This document shows positions 51,830 through 60,121 of a DNA stretch of 64,000 nt, in pieces. The stretch spans positions 31,445-95,444 of the forward strand of contig CAYLRO010000006.1 in NCBI GenBank assembly GCA_964386635.1, given 5' to 3'. Both the position numbers and the translations under genes were made by a program. The notes beneath the pieces were generated by a model. The model did no database searches. It saw nothing but the letters and a program-made list of their open reading frames with translations, and was not told where the DNA came from. The stretch is from Sabulitectum sp964386635. GTDB taxonomy: Bacteria; Fermentibacterota; Fermentibacteria; Fermentibacterales; JCC-6. How positions within the stretch are numbered: the stretch's first letter is position 1; each line of letters begins with the position of its first letter.

Positions 51830-52665
51830 AGCAGTCTTTCCTTTATCAGTCCGGGAATACCCGCGAAACGCACGGTCATCTCCGGCATTGCTTCCAGCAG
51901 AGTTCCTCCTCTGGAATAGATTTCCGCCACCTCTCTTCTATGCGGTATGCGTACCATCACATCAATCTTTTCCACTTCGCAGTACTGCTCCACCCCCTGG
52001 TCGCCCTCATCAGAGCGGTTTATCACTACAGAGAAAGGCAATCCCAGTACCCGGACAGTTTCCACAGCCAGCTTCAGATCATGGAGACCGAAGGGAGTGG
52101 GTTCAGTTACAAGCATTACAAAGTCTGCATCTGAAAGGGCTTCAATCACCGGACAGGATGTGCCCGGTGGGCAGTCTATCACTGTAAGACCGGAACCTGC
52201 TGCAGCACCTTTTGCCGCCCGAATTACCGGAGGGGCAAGAACACTTCCCACACTCAGTTTACCCTGAATCACCGATATGCCATTTGAATTAACTCCAAAC
52301 GAGAGCTGTCCAACCGGGTTGTCATCCCAGGAAATTGCTCCCACGGGGCACACTATCTCACATCCTCCGCAGCTGTGGCACAGCTCCGGAAACACAAGCG
52401 GCGGTGTACCCAGAGATACAAGGGCATTGAATCTGCAGAATGAGGCGCATCTGCCGCAGGACGTGCATACAGCTTCATCTATTGCAGGAACCTGCACACA
52501 CACCGTTTCTGTCCGTGTAACCTCCGGTTTCAGAAAGATGGATCCGTTGGGTTCCTCAACATCGCAGTCCACATACTCCACCGGGGTGGAAGAGGCCGTG
52601 GCGATTGCCACGGCCACAGTTGTTTTACCGGTTCCTCCCTTACCGGAAGCCACTGCAATTTTCAT
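51826..52665 (-). CDS. MinD-superfamily ATPase with inserted ferredoxin domain
   Basis: A 279-residue paralog of the next gene: SGKGGTGKTTVAVAI P-loop, ferredoxin motifs CTSCGRCASFCRFNA and CHSCGGCEIVCPVGA near residues 68 and 92, DCPPGTSCPVIEAL near 162. Two such ATPases probably form a heterodimer that drives cluster transfer or conformational change. Starts one base into the upstream stop (TAATG). Confidence 0.9.
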   Translation of the reverse strand: MKIAVASGKGGTGKTTVAVAIATASSTPVEYVDCDVEEPNGSIFLKPEVTRTETVCVQVPAIDEAVCTSCGRCASFCRFNALVSLGTPPLVFPELCHSCGGCEIVCPVGAISWDDNPVGQLSFGVNSNGISVIQGKLSVGSVLAPPVIRAAKGAAAGSGLTVIDCPPGTSCPVIEALSDADFVMLVTEPTPFGLHDLKLAVETVRVLGLPFSVVINRSDEGDQGVEQYCEVEKIDVMVRIPHRREVAEIYSRGGTLLEAMPEMTVRFAGIPGLIKERLL

Positions 52666-53024
52666 TACCAGTGACCCTGGACATTTGCGGAAGTAATTTC
52701 GGTAAGTTTCCCGGCTTTGTAAGCTTCAACAGCTTCCTGAACAGGCATTGTGCTGCAGATGTACATCTTTATCCCGGCAGCCTGGAGAACCTGAAATGCC
52801 TTGGGACCGAAGTTCGGCGCAAGAACAGCTCCGGCGCCTGTAGAAGCAACGTTCTGTGCAGCCTGGATACCAGCACCCTGGGCAGCGTTCAGATTTTGAT
52901 TGTTATCTGCAAAACTGAACTTGCCGTCCTCAATGTCAATAACAATGAACCCTGGAGCCCTGCCGAACCTGCTGTCTACAGAAGACTCAAGAGTGCTTCC
53001 TGTTGCGGCAACAGCTACCTTCAT
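52665..53024 (-). CDS. NifX/NifB-domain protein
   Basis: A 119-residue NifX-type domain: MKVAVAATGSTLESSVDSRF at the start, then GRAPGFIVIDIED, and GAGAVLAPNFGPKAFQVLQ and MPVQEAVEAYKAGKL. Likely an iron or mixed-metal cluster carrier. Coupled on both sides (ATGA upstream, TAATG downstream). Confidence 0.88.
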   Translation of the reverse strand: MKVAVAATGSTLESSVDSRFGRAPGFIVIDIEDGKFSFADNNQNLNAAQGAGIQAAQNVASTGAGAVLAPNFGPKAFQVLQAAGIKMYICSTMPVQEAVEAYKAGKLTEITSANVQGHW

Positions 53025-53296
53025 TTCTCCACCTCATCATTTCGACCCAGCTGACTCTTCAGAGCAGCAAGCTCTCTCTCAAGCATCACTGCTCTGTCCT
53101 CAAGAAGCTGCTTCTGATTCACAGGATCGCTGATGTAACCTGCACCCATTCCAAAACCTCTACCTATTCCAAAACCTCTGCCGAGACCTCTTCCAAGTCC
53201 GCGTCCAAGTCCAAGTCCGCGTCCAAGTCCTAATCTGTAACATATTCCTGCTATGGGACCTTTTCCCATAGGTCCAGTTCCGTCTCCACCTGGCAT
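53021..53296 (-). CDS. DUF5320-type Gly-Arg-rich protein
   Basis: A 91-residue protein beginning MPGGDGTGPMGKGPIAG, the usual start of small proteins that accompany NifX/MinD clusters. A repetitive centre of GLGRG/GFGIGRG units (residues 20-48) is followed by a C-terminal helix QLLEDRAVMLERELAALKSQ that can form a coiled coil. ATG at 53296 has AGAGG upstream; the frame upstream belongs to the previous gene's other frame. The Gly-rich part is built of near-repeats of GGTCTTGG-like DNA, prone to slippage. Confidence 0.8.
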   Translation of the reverse strand: MPGGDGTGPMGKGPIAGICYRLGLGRGLGLGRGLGRGLGRGFGIGRGFGMGAGYISDPVNQKQLLEDRAVMLERELAALKSQLGRNDEVEK

Positions 53297-53297
53297 T

Positions 53298-53702
53298 CTA
53301 CACCTCTTTCCTGCCGTTACAGGAACCTCTGCCCCTGCCCCGGCGATTAATTCCAGCGCCTCTTCCGCATCCTCTGCCGCATCCCGGCATTCTGAAATAC
53401 TGGTCATCGAGACCACCGGCAAGAAACGCCTCAAGTACTTCATTGAATTCCCCGGATACAAATGACCTTACATCAATCCCCGAGGATGAAAGCATATGGT
53501 GAACTGATTTTGAAACAGCACCGCAGATAAGAACATCCACTTCCTGAGAAGTAAGAATTTCAGCTCTGCGAATCATTCCGCTCTGGAGAGGAAGAGTTAC
53601 TTCAGACCTGCTGTTATCCTCGGTATCAATTACCTGAATGTTACAGGCAACATCAAAAAGAGGAGCGATTCTTCCGTTCCAGACTGATAATGCTATTCTC
53701 AT
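53298..53702 (-). CDS. NifX/NifB-domain protein with Gly/Cys-rich tail
   Basis: A 134-residue protein: NifX-type domain MRIALSVWNGRIAPLFDVAC to about residue 110, then a tail FRMPGCGRGCGRGAGINRRG with further Gly-Arg-Cys. The tail could bind a metal or RNA. ATG at 53702 has GGAGG eight bases upstream and sits 16 bases from the predicted start of transcription of the sigma-54 promoter. First gene of the seven-gene operon. Confidence 0.88.
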   Translation of the reverse strand: MRIALSVWNGRIAPLFDVACNIQVIDTEDNSRSEVTLPLQSGMIRRAEILTSQEVDVLICGAVSKSVHHMLSSSGIDVRSFVSGEFNEVLEAFLAGGLDDQYFRMPGCGRGCGRGAGINRRGRGRGSCNGRKEV

Positions 53703-53727
53703 CCTGTTCACCTCCGCTACTCTCTTA

Positions 53728-53743
53728 AGCAAGAATGTTGCCA
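53728..53743 (-). promoter_or_regulatory. Sigma-54 promoter of the NifX/MinD/Mrp operon
   Basis: Minus strand TGGCAACATTCTTGCT matches the -24/-12 consensus TGGCAcg-N4-TTGCa with exact spacing. Transcription would start near 53718, just ahead of the GGAGG. The neighbouring gene is a sigma-54 activator. Confidence 0.8.
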
Positions 53744-53780
53744 GATCATCATGAAAATCATATAATGCTGTGGTACATGA

Positions 53781-53839
53781 TGTTGCATATATTACGAAAA
53801 GAGAAGGATTGAGTTACCAATGCAATATTGCAACGGTAG
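53781..53839 (-). promoter_or_regulatory. Candidate upstream activator sites
   Basis: TGTTGCATATATTAC (53781-53795) and the perfect palindrome TGCAATATTGCA (53821-53832) lie about 45 and 85 bases upstream of the sigma-54 promoter. The latter is joined to CTACCGTTGCA (minus strand, 53839-53829), an 11-mer found again just upstream of the activator gene at 55230-55220. Confidence 0.5.
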
Positions 53840-53841
53840 TT

Positions 53842-55200
53842 CTAGGATTCCGTCGCCTGTCTGCTACGGCCATCTTTTTCAGGCAGGGGAATTCCCAGAG
53901 CTTTCATCCTTCTGTAGAGAGTGGTCTTGTGAATACCAAGCTCCCTGGCTGCAGATTCTCTGGAAAAATCGTTTGATACAAGGGATGCAAGTATCCTCTG
54001 CCTCTCCGCCTCACCCCTTGCACTTTTCAGATCAGACTGGCCGGAACCATGTACTTCCCGGAGAGGAAGAATCTCTCCTGGAAGAGATGAAATATCTATA
54101 ACACCCTCAGGGGAAAGGAGAATTGCTCTCTCAACCATGTTTTCCAGTTCTCTGACATTCCCAGGCCAGGAGTATCCCATCAGTATGGGAAGAATTGCTG
54201 AATCGTAGTCAAGAACATCCTTTCCCTGAGAAAGACAGTGTTTTCTTATGAGAGTATCCAGAAGTTGAGGTATATCCTCAGGTCTTTCTCTTAGAGGCGG
54301 GATAAGAAGTTTAACCACATTGATCCGGTAAAAAAGATCGCGCCTGAACTCTCCCGTCAGAACCATTTCATCCAGATCTCTGTTGGTTGCGCAAATCACT
54401 CTGGCATGAACAGGCAGAGCGTCGTTGGATCCAAGAGGTGTAACTGATCGTTCCTGAAGAACTCTCAGCAGCTTCACCTGCATTGCTGTGCTTATCTCAC
54501 CGATCTCATCAAGGAACAGTGTTCCACCGGCAGCGGCGATGAACCTGCCATTTCTGTCTGCTGAAGCCCCTGTGAATGCTCCCTTCCTGTATCCGAAAAG
54601 TTCTGATTCAAGAAGAGAATCTGGAAGAGCACCACAGTTAACAGCGATAAAAGGTTCTTCAGACCTTGAGCCCTCAGAGTGTATGGCCCGGGCCATTACT
54701 TCCTTGCCTGTACCTGTCTCGCCCTGTATCAGTACAGTTGACGGTGAAGAGGCAACTGCGGGAATCAGTCTGAACAGGTTCTGCATGGAGGGACTTCTGC
54801 TCACAAGGTCCCCCACACTGTATTTCTCATGAAGCTGATTCTTCAACCGCTCAAGGTCGCTCATGTCACGGAAAGTTTCAGCACCGCCCAGCACATTTCC
54901 CATGTCATCCCGAAGAACAGCAGTGGAAACACTTACAGGTATCCTGTCTCCTTCGGCATTAACGATGTATCCGGCTCTGGATCGTACTGGTTTCCCAGTT
55001 GCCATTGACTCCCTCAGGGCGCAGGCGATCTCGCACATGGATGAGCGGAATACCTCGCTGCATTGCCTCCCAACAGCTTCTTCCCGGGAAATCCCTGTTA
55101 TCTCTTCAGCAGCCCTGTTGAAGGATGTTATTGTCCACCGGTCATCCACTGTGAACACCCCTTCGGAAATGCTTTCAAGAATGGCATCTGTAGTATTCAT
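53842..55200 (-). CDS. Sigma-54-dependent activator, PAS sensor type
   Basis: A 452-residue enhancer-binding protein. An N-terminal PAS domain (residues 1-120, ILESISEGVFTVDDRWTITS) with cysteines in FRSSMCEIACALRES could sense redox or a cluster; the AAA+ core has GETGTGKEVMARAIHSEG, the sigma-54 contact GAFTGA, and CNRDLDEM-type sensor, then a Fis-type helix-turn-helix ends the protein (ESAARELGIHKTTLYRRMKA). ATG at 55200 has no ribosome site but TATATT six bases upstream, so the mRNA may be leaderless. It likely controls the adjacent operon. Confidence 0.93.
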   Translation of the reverse strand: MNTTDAILESISEGVFTVDDRWTITSFNRAAEEITGISREEAVGRQCSEVFRSSMCEIACALRESMATGKPVRSRAGYIVNAEGDRIPVSVSTAVLRDDMGNVLGGAETFRDMSDLERLKNQLHEKYSVGDLVSRSPSMQNLFRLIPAVASSPSTVLIQGETGTGKEVMARAIHSEGSRSEEPFIAVNCGALPDSLLESELFGYRKGAFTGASADRNGRFIAAAGGTLFLDEIGEISTAMQVKLLRVLQERSVTPLGSNDALPVHARVICATNRDLDEMVLTGEFRRDLFYRINVVKLLIPPLRERPEDIPQLLDTLIRKHCLSQGKDVLDYDSAILPILMGYSWPGNVRELENMVERAILLSPEGVIDISSLPGEILPLREVHGSGQSDLKSARGEAERQRILASLVSNDFSRESAARELGIHKTTLYRRMKALGIPLPEKDGRSRQATES

Positions 55201-55298
55201 GCAGGTAATATAGCATAAATGCAACGGTAGATCGCATTGACTTTTATGTACGGTTTATCGATACTACAGTTAACAATTGTTTTAACAGGGAGGAAGTC

Positions 55299-56159
55299 AT
55301 GCGCACTTTGATATTTTTCTGTTCTTTATTGCTTGTTTTCTCGGTTTTATCCTGTACCAACCAGCAGGAGAATTCGGTATTGCCCCTGGCTCCGGAAGCA
55401 TACAGCAGCTCCAACGGATATTCAGAGGATTGTCAAAGCAACCTCATCTCCATAGCAAATGCGGTAGTGCTCTATTTCGATGCCTCCGGTTTCTACCCCG
55501 CCAGCCTGGAAGAACTTGGTGCACCTTACAGCGGCCTTACCTGCCCCCAGTGCGCCGAGCACTACCTGCTGGAAACAGACCATTTGAACTACACTGTTTC
55601 ATGCCCGGTATCCTCCAGCATTCCTCACGGTTCTGTCCACAACAGCGTTGCCTCCTGGGCTCCTGATGCAGAGATAATCTGCCAGGCCAACATGAGAGCT
55701 ATGTCTTCTCAGTGTGTATTCTTTTTTGCTGAAAACGGCAGATATCCTGAGAACCTTGAAGAGCTGGAAATGGCAGATTTTGTATGCCCGGTATGCGGAG
55801 ACCAGTACACTTACTACCCCTATGGAGAATGCTCTTTCTTCCTTGGCTGCGGTCTTCCAGTCGGACTCAATCACGGATATATAAACGATGGTGTTGCTTC
55901 CTGGATTCCAGGCGGAAGCAACCCGCAGAACGCCTGCAGGGCAAACATGAGAACCATCGCTTCCCAGTGTGTAATTTTCTTTGCATCAAATGAAAGATAT
56001 CCTGAGAGCCTGGAAGAGCTGGGCATGGCAGATGTGGTCTGTCCTCAATGCGGAAATCCCTACATCTATGAAGGTACTGAGAATTCATGCTATATCGAAT
56101 GCGGACTGCCCCTGAATCCCAATCACGGTAAAATCGATAACGGTGTACCCAGCTGGTAA
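55299..56159 (+). CDS. Three-repeat cysteine-rich lipoprotein
   Basis: A 286-residue lipoprotein (MRTLIFFCSLLLVFSVLSC, lipobox Cys near 19) with three copies, at about 48-105, 123-198 and 211-280, of a unit: a helix like ANMRTIASQCVIFFASNERY, then PESLEELGMADVVCPQCG, an aromatic strand and ECGLPLNPNHGKI. The helix plus loop resembles the variable half of type II secretion pseudopilin GspG-like domains, with a CPxCG knuckle added. Function unknown. GGGAGG ribosome site. The stop is next to the N gap. Confidence 0.8.
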   Translation: MRTLIFFCSLLLVFSVLSCTNQQENSVLPLAPEAYSSSNGYSEDCQSNLISIANAVVLYFDASGFYPASLEELGAPYSGLTCPQCAEHYLLETDHLNYTVSCPVSSSIPHGSVHNSVASWAPDAEIICQANMRAMSSQCVFFFAENGRYPENLEELEMADFVCPVCGDQYTYYPYGECSFFLGCGLPVGLNHGYINDGVASWIPGGSNPQNACRANMRTIASQCVIFFASNERYPESLEELGMADVVCPQCGNPYIYEGTENSCYIECGLPLNPNHGKIDNGVPSW

Positions 56160-56160
56160 A

Positions 56161-56260
56161 NNNNNNNNNNNNNNNNNNNNNNNNNNNNNNNNNNNNNNNN
56201 NNNNNNNNNNNNNNNNNNNNNNNNNNNNNNNNNNNNNNNNNNNNNNNNNNNNNNNNNNNN
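56161..56260. other. Assembly gap (100 N)
   Basis: Exactly 100 N between two copies of the same ten bases, AGCTGGTAAA (56151-56160 and 56261-56270). The true gap may be zero or negative, with the two contig ends overlapping by those bases. Confidence 0.95.
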
Positions 56261-56276
56261 AGCTGGTAAAACACAG

Positions 56277-57854
56277 TTACTCCAGAATAAGTCCTATCCC
56301 GTTGCAGGATGCCACCAGACCGGGAATTTCAGTCTGCTGCTCATTAAGAATACCTATGTAGAGATTTCTGGGATTCATTCCTTCCGGAAGCGGGGTTGGA
56401 ACGAACATGAAATTGTCCTGAACTCCCACGGGATAACCCTGCTTCTCAAGCTGATTCATTAAACCGAACAGCACCGGCCATGTTTCAGGTGAATACAGAT
56501 TCAATGTATAGAAGTCGTTACCGTCTATTACAAGTTCCCCGGCAAGCTGTTCAGACAACTCTCTTACAGCAATCTCCTCTTCCCAGGAGGGATCAAGTTC
56601 CATTCTGAAGTAACCTCGGACATCCTGCACGTTCAGGAAAGTAACAACCATCAGCGCTGCAAGCAATCCGAGAGAGATAAAAACCGGCTTGATCTTCACT
56701 CTGGAAAACTTTTCTCTGAAGACCAGGAGAAATGAGTAGAGTATTGTAAAAAGCGAAACCGGGGCAATCACTTCCATCCATGTAACAAGGTAGGGATTCA
56801 GGTCTCCCCGGATCTGCAAAACTGAATACCAGCTGGCACCGTACAATCCGATGCAGATTAGATTTAACGAGGACATGAAGGATTGATCTCCCCTTTTTCT
56901 CAGAAGAGAGTACCCCATGGAAAGGAACAGCAGTTTTAGAGCCACAGTAACCAAAGCCAGGGTTCCGGAGGAATCATTTCTATTCATCTGCTCTGGCAAA
57001 CTGCCCAGCTCGAAAGCAGATATACTCCGGCTCCATTCTGAAAACGCTTCAGAATGAGTAGCATCCGGTTTTCCGTCCTCGAAGAACTCCTGGATCTTTG
57101 TCATGTTGCCTTTACCCTCTGCACTGACCTGTTCATATAGAGGGGGAAGCCATAGAACAAAAAGAAGCAGTATTCCAGGCAGGTATTGCTTCCACTTAAC
57201 CAGAGGAGAATTCCTCTGATCAGTCCGAATAACCCACTGGTACACGAAGCAGATCAGACCAATAAGAAATACTGATGCCAGTGAAGGGATTCCCCCGAGA
57301 TGGGTCTGCGCCACAAAGGACCCGGAAAGAACCATGAGAAGAAATGCTCCTCTGAACCTTCCGGCAAAGGCGGCCGCAGAAATACAGAACAGCAATACGG
57401 GAAAGATTATAACAAATGGATTCCACTCTGAGAGCCAGATGGTTTTGCTCATGTGAAGCAGGAAAAAAGCAGAACAGACTGAAAAAAGAAGAGCTGCTGT
57501 ATTACCCAGTCTCTTTCTGAGAATGTGCCATGCACCATACATGCTCCCGAGAGCAATAAGAGATGTGGTAATAAGGAATGAGCTGTTTCTGCAGCCGGAA
57601 AGAATGTAAAGGGGAAACCTGAGGAAAAAGTAGAACGGCCCTGGATGGAAAAAATGGAATCTGGAATAGGGTCCAAGAAGAATTCCTCTGGTAAACAGGT
57701 TCCTTGTGCTTAGTTCTAGCAGAGCCCCGTCCCCGGAATTCGGCATGTCAGGAAATCCGTGAACCACGACCACAGCACAGATGTAAAGGAAAGGCGCTGC
57801 CAGGATCAAAAAAGATAATCTGGCGATAATCCGCCGGGTGTTCTCCGCATTCAA
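56277..57854 (-). CDS. Membrane glycosyltransferase, GT-C-like
   Basis: A 525-residue protein with about ten to eleven membrane spans. The first extracytoplasmic loop reads GDGALLELSTRN...LGPYSRFHFFHPGPFYFF, an acidic-plus-aromatic pattern typical of lipid-sugar-using GT-C enzymes such as the GT39/PMT-like family; the soluble C-terminal part (residues 440-525) carries the rest. Substrate unknown. TTG at 57854 with GGAG eight bases upstream is my choice; an earlier TTG at 57899 has no site. Divergent from the GDT1-like gene. Confidence 0.78.
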   Translation of the reverse strand: MNAENTRRIIARLSFLILAAPFLYICAVVVVHGFPDMPNSGDGALLELSTRNLFTRGILLGPYSRFHFFHPGPFYFFLRFPLYILSGCRNSSFLITTSLIALGSMYGAWHILRKRLGNTAALLFSVCSAFFLLHMSKTIWLSEWNPFVIIFPVLLFCISAAAFAGRFRGAFLLMVLSGSFVAQTHLGGIPSLASVFLIGLICFVYQWVIRTDQRNSPLVKWKQYLPGILLLFVLWLPPLYEQVSAEGKGNMTKIQEFFEDGKPDATHSEAFSEWSRSISAFELGSLPEQMNRNDSSGTLALVTVALKLLFLSMGYSLLRKRGDQSFMSSLNLICIGLYGASWYSVLQIRGDLNPYLVTWMEVIAPVSLFTILYSFLLVFREKFSRVKIKPVFISLGLLAALMVVTFLNVQDVRGYFRMELDPSWEEEIAVRELSEQLAGELVIDGNDFYTLNLYSPETWPVLFGLMNQLEKQGYPVGVQDNFMFVPTPLPEGMNPRNLYIGILNEQQTEIPGLVASCNGIGLILE

Positions 57855-57995
57855 AATACATACTCCATCTGCAAAAATCAGTGTTCTTCCTACCAGCAAC
57901 TATTGTCCCGGGGGAAGCCCCTGTCCAGTAAACATGAGGGATGGATTACCGGATTATATTCGGATCATTAAATTCTTGAACAGGGAGAGGTATTG

Positions 57996-58271
57996 ATGGA
58001 TCTCAAGGTGTTCGCATCAGTGTTTGCGGCAATATTCATAGCCGAGCTTGGCGACAAAACACAGCTTGCAACGATGCTGTTCTCAGCAGACAGGGATGTA
58101 AGCAGGTGGACAATTTTTCTTGGAGCATCCCTGGCTCTTATAGTCACATCTGCACTGGGTGTTCTGGCAGGCAAGTTCCTGGCTGATCACATCAACACAA
58201 GATACCTGTCTTATGGAGCCGGAGCTCTGTTCATAATCATAGGAGGATACACCATAGCCACAGCTTCCTGA
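57996..58271 (+). CDS. GDT1/TMEM165-type cation transporter (single-domain)
   Basis: A 91-residue UPF0016 protein with three membrane spans and the hallmark AELGDKTQLATML near residue 16. GDT1 proteins usually carry two such halves; single-half bacterial members act as homodimers in manganese or calcium handling. ATG at 57996 with GGGAGAGG upstream. Followed 16 bases later by the MFS gene. Confidence 0.9.
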   Translation: MDLKVFASVFAAIFIAELGDKTQLATMLFSADRDVSRWTIFLGASLALIVTSALGVLAGKFLADHINTRYLSYGAGALFIIIGGYTIATAS

Positions 58272-58287
58272 CCTTGCACAGGTAAGT

Positions 58288-59646
58288 ATGTTCACCGTCA
58301 TGAAAAGACAAAAACACAGAAGCTCTGAGCTCAGGGAAACATTCAGAATCTCAATAACCGAGGGAGTTTACTCTCAGGTATACACAAGCCTCGCCGGGCC
58401 CGGGTCTGTGTTTCTCACCAAACTCCTTACTGTGCTCAATGCATCTGCAGTTCAGTTCGGTATTCTCTCTGCCATCGGACAGATGGCTATGGTGCTCCAG
58501 CCTCTTGGTGCTCTTATAACAAGGAATCTCACACACCATAAGGGAATAACTATAAAGTGGGCTGTTGCCGGCCGTGCTCTCACCCCTGTTCTGGGAATAC
58601 TTCCCCTCTTTCTGACAGACAGCCCTGCTATCACATGGGTACTGTTTACATTCGCACTGTCCACTGCACTTCTATCCGTCTCTGCGAACATCTGGACAGG
58701 CTGGATGGCCAGGATGGTCCCACTGCGGATAAGGGGCAGGTTTTTTGCCAAAAGAAACTCTGTCCTTCTCTCCTTCGGTCTTTCCATTGCGTTTCTCATG
58801 GGCATTCTTGTTGACAGGGTAAGCGGAAACACGGAAACCCTTAAACTGGTAACTGCTGCTCTGTTCCTCACAGCGGGTTTAGTGGGGCTGGCAGGTTTAA
58901 AGATACTTGCCAGACAGCCTGAGAAACCTGTCTCCCCGGAAAAAGGTTCTGCTTCTGAAATTCTTTCTGAACCCTTCAGAGACAGAAACTTCAGAAAACT
59001 CTGCCTCTTCGGTATCTGGTGGATGCTGGCTGTTGGAATTGGCGCTCCGTTCTGGCAGCCGTTCATGATACAGGTACTGAAAATGGGTGTTACCCAGATG
59101 CTTCTCTACGGCATGACAAGCACTCTGGGAACAATTCTCACACTGAAGTACTGGGGCAGACTGATAGACCGGTTCGGTAATGTGACTGCCATGAAGCTGG
59201 CTATCATCATCGGTACGGCAGTTCCATTCGTCTGGCTCTTCGTAAGGCCTGACACTCTGTGGACAATCTATGTGGAATCTCTTGTATCCGGAAGCATGTG
59301 GGGCTGTGTTGGTCTTGTCACGGCAAATCTTGTTCTTGCAGTGGCCCATGAAGGCAGAGAACAGGCATACGCAGGTCTTTACGGCGCATTCTGCGGAATG
59401 GGAATGATGATAACAATGCTTTTGTCCGGTTTTCTCATGCCGCCTTCAATGACCATTCTTGGGATTCCACTGCATTCAATGCAGGTACTCTTCCTTATAA
59501 CAGCTTTTGCAAGATTCAGCGCGCTTATACCCCTGTCCCGTGTTGACGAGCCCAATTCCCAGCCACTTGCCGCTGTACTGAACAGAGTAAGATTCTGGAG
59601 CAAAGTCCGGTTCCTGAACCTCAGAGTAACCCTGAAAACTAAATAA
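58288..59646 (+). CDS. Major facilitator superfamily transporter
   Basis: A 452-residue inner-membrane transporter with twelve spans and a cytoplasmic loop of about 40 residues (PEKPVSPEKGSASEI) between halves. The start region SVFLTKLLTVLNASAVQFGI and a GRFFAKRNSVLLSFGLSIAF segment are typical of an uncharacterised MFS group. Substrate unknown. Possible start at ATG five codons later. Confidence 0.85.
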   Translation: MFTVMKRQKHRSSELRETFRISITEGVYSQVYTSLAGPGSVFLTKLLTVLNASAVQFGILSAIGQMAMVLQPLGALITRNLTHHKGITIKWAVAGRALTPVLGILPLFLTDSPAITWVLFTFALSTALLSVSANIWTGWMARMVPLRIRGRFFAKRNSVLLSFGLSIAFLMGILVDRVSGNTETLKLVTAALFLTAGLVGLAGLKILARQPEKPVSPEKGSASEILSEPFRDRNFRKLCLFGIWWMLAVGIGAPFWQPFMIQVLKMGVTQMLLYGMTSTLGTILTLKYWGRLIDRFGNVTAMKLAIIIGTAVPFVWLFVRPDTLWTIYVESLVSGSMWGCVGLVTANLVLAVAHEGREQAYAGLYGAFCGMGMMITMLLSGFLMPPSMTILGIPLHSMQVLFLITAFARFSALIPLSRVDEPNSQPLAAVLNRVRFWSKVRFLNLRVTLKTK

Positions 59647-59710
59647 AAACAGGTCTTGCCCACCGGGTTTCTTTCTTTATGTTTTTGTTGTCTGCAAAAA
59701 GGAGGGAAAC

Positions 59711-60121
59711 ATGAAAAAAAGCAGTTCAAGTTCTTCATCTTCTAAGAGGTCATTCTCCAAAAGCTCATCCCGCAAGCCGTCAAGAAGCTCCACCTCTAAA
59801 CCATCCATCTTCAAGAAGAGATCTCGTACATCCTCTTCTCCGAAAGGAGAAAGATCATCAGGCAGCGGCATGAGCGACCTGAAGGAAAAGATCAGGAGGA
59901 AAAAGGCAAACAGTTTCAGCAAACCCGGCAATGATCCCGGAATCAAGAACAGACCTGTCCCTGGTGACAGCAACTATGATCCATCTGCAAACTATGATGA
60001 AGAGGTTGCTGAATCCTCAGGTGGAGGCAGAGGATGCTGTGGTTCAATAACGGGGTTTATGGGTCTGATAGCTGTTCTTGCTGCAGTGGTGATCGTGGTG
60101 TTCCTGGTCAAGTGCCTCTGA
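59711..60121 (+). CDS. Ser-rich basic protein with C-terminal membrane anchor
   Basis: A 136-residue protein of low complexity: residues 1-60 are serine, lysine and arginine (SSRKPSRSSTSKPSIFKK), then GLY/PRO segments, a GRGCCGS turn, and one membrane helix (residues 110-134, GLIAVLAAVVIVVFLVKCL). It is probably a tail-anchored protein with a disordered, perhaps phosphorylated or nucleic-acid-binding N-terminus. Ribosome site GGAGGG. Ends 14 bases inside the convergent glycosylase gene. Confidence 0.7.
   Translation: MKKSSSSSSSSKRSFSKSSSRKPSRSSTSKPSIFKKRSRTSSSPKGERSSGSGMSDLKEKIRRKKANSFSKPGNDPGIKNRPVPGDSNYDPSANYDEEVAESSGGGRGCCGSITGFMGLIAVLAAVVIVVFLVKCL

Noticed and set aside
53160..53235. CRISPR-like array in the short repeats of the DUF5320 gene
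   Set aside because: Repeats are short, lack spacers and encode an in-frame Gly-Arg-rich stretch.
49723..53702. Nitrogen-fixation genes
   Set aside because: NifX-type domains occur, but no nifHDK, nifB radical SAM or nifE/N is present, and the MinD/Mrp context points to an ORP-like system.
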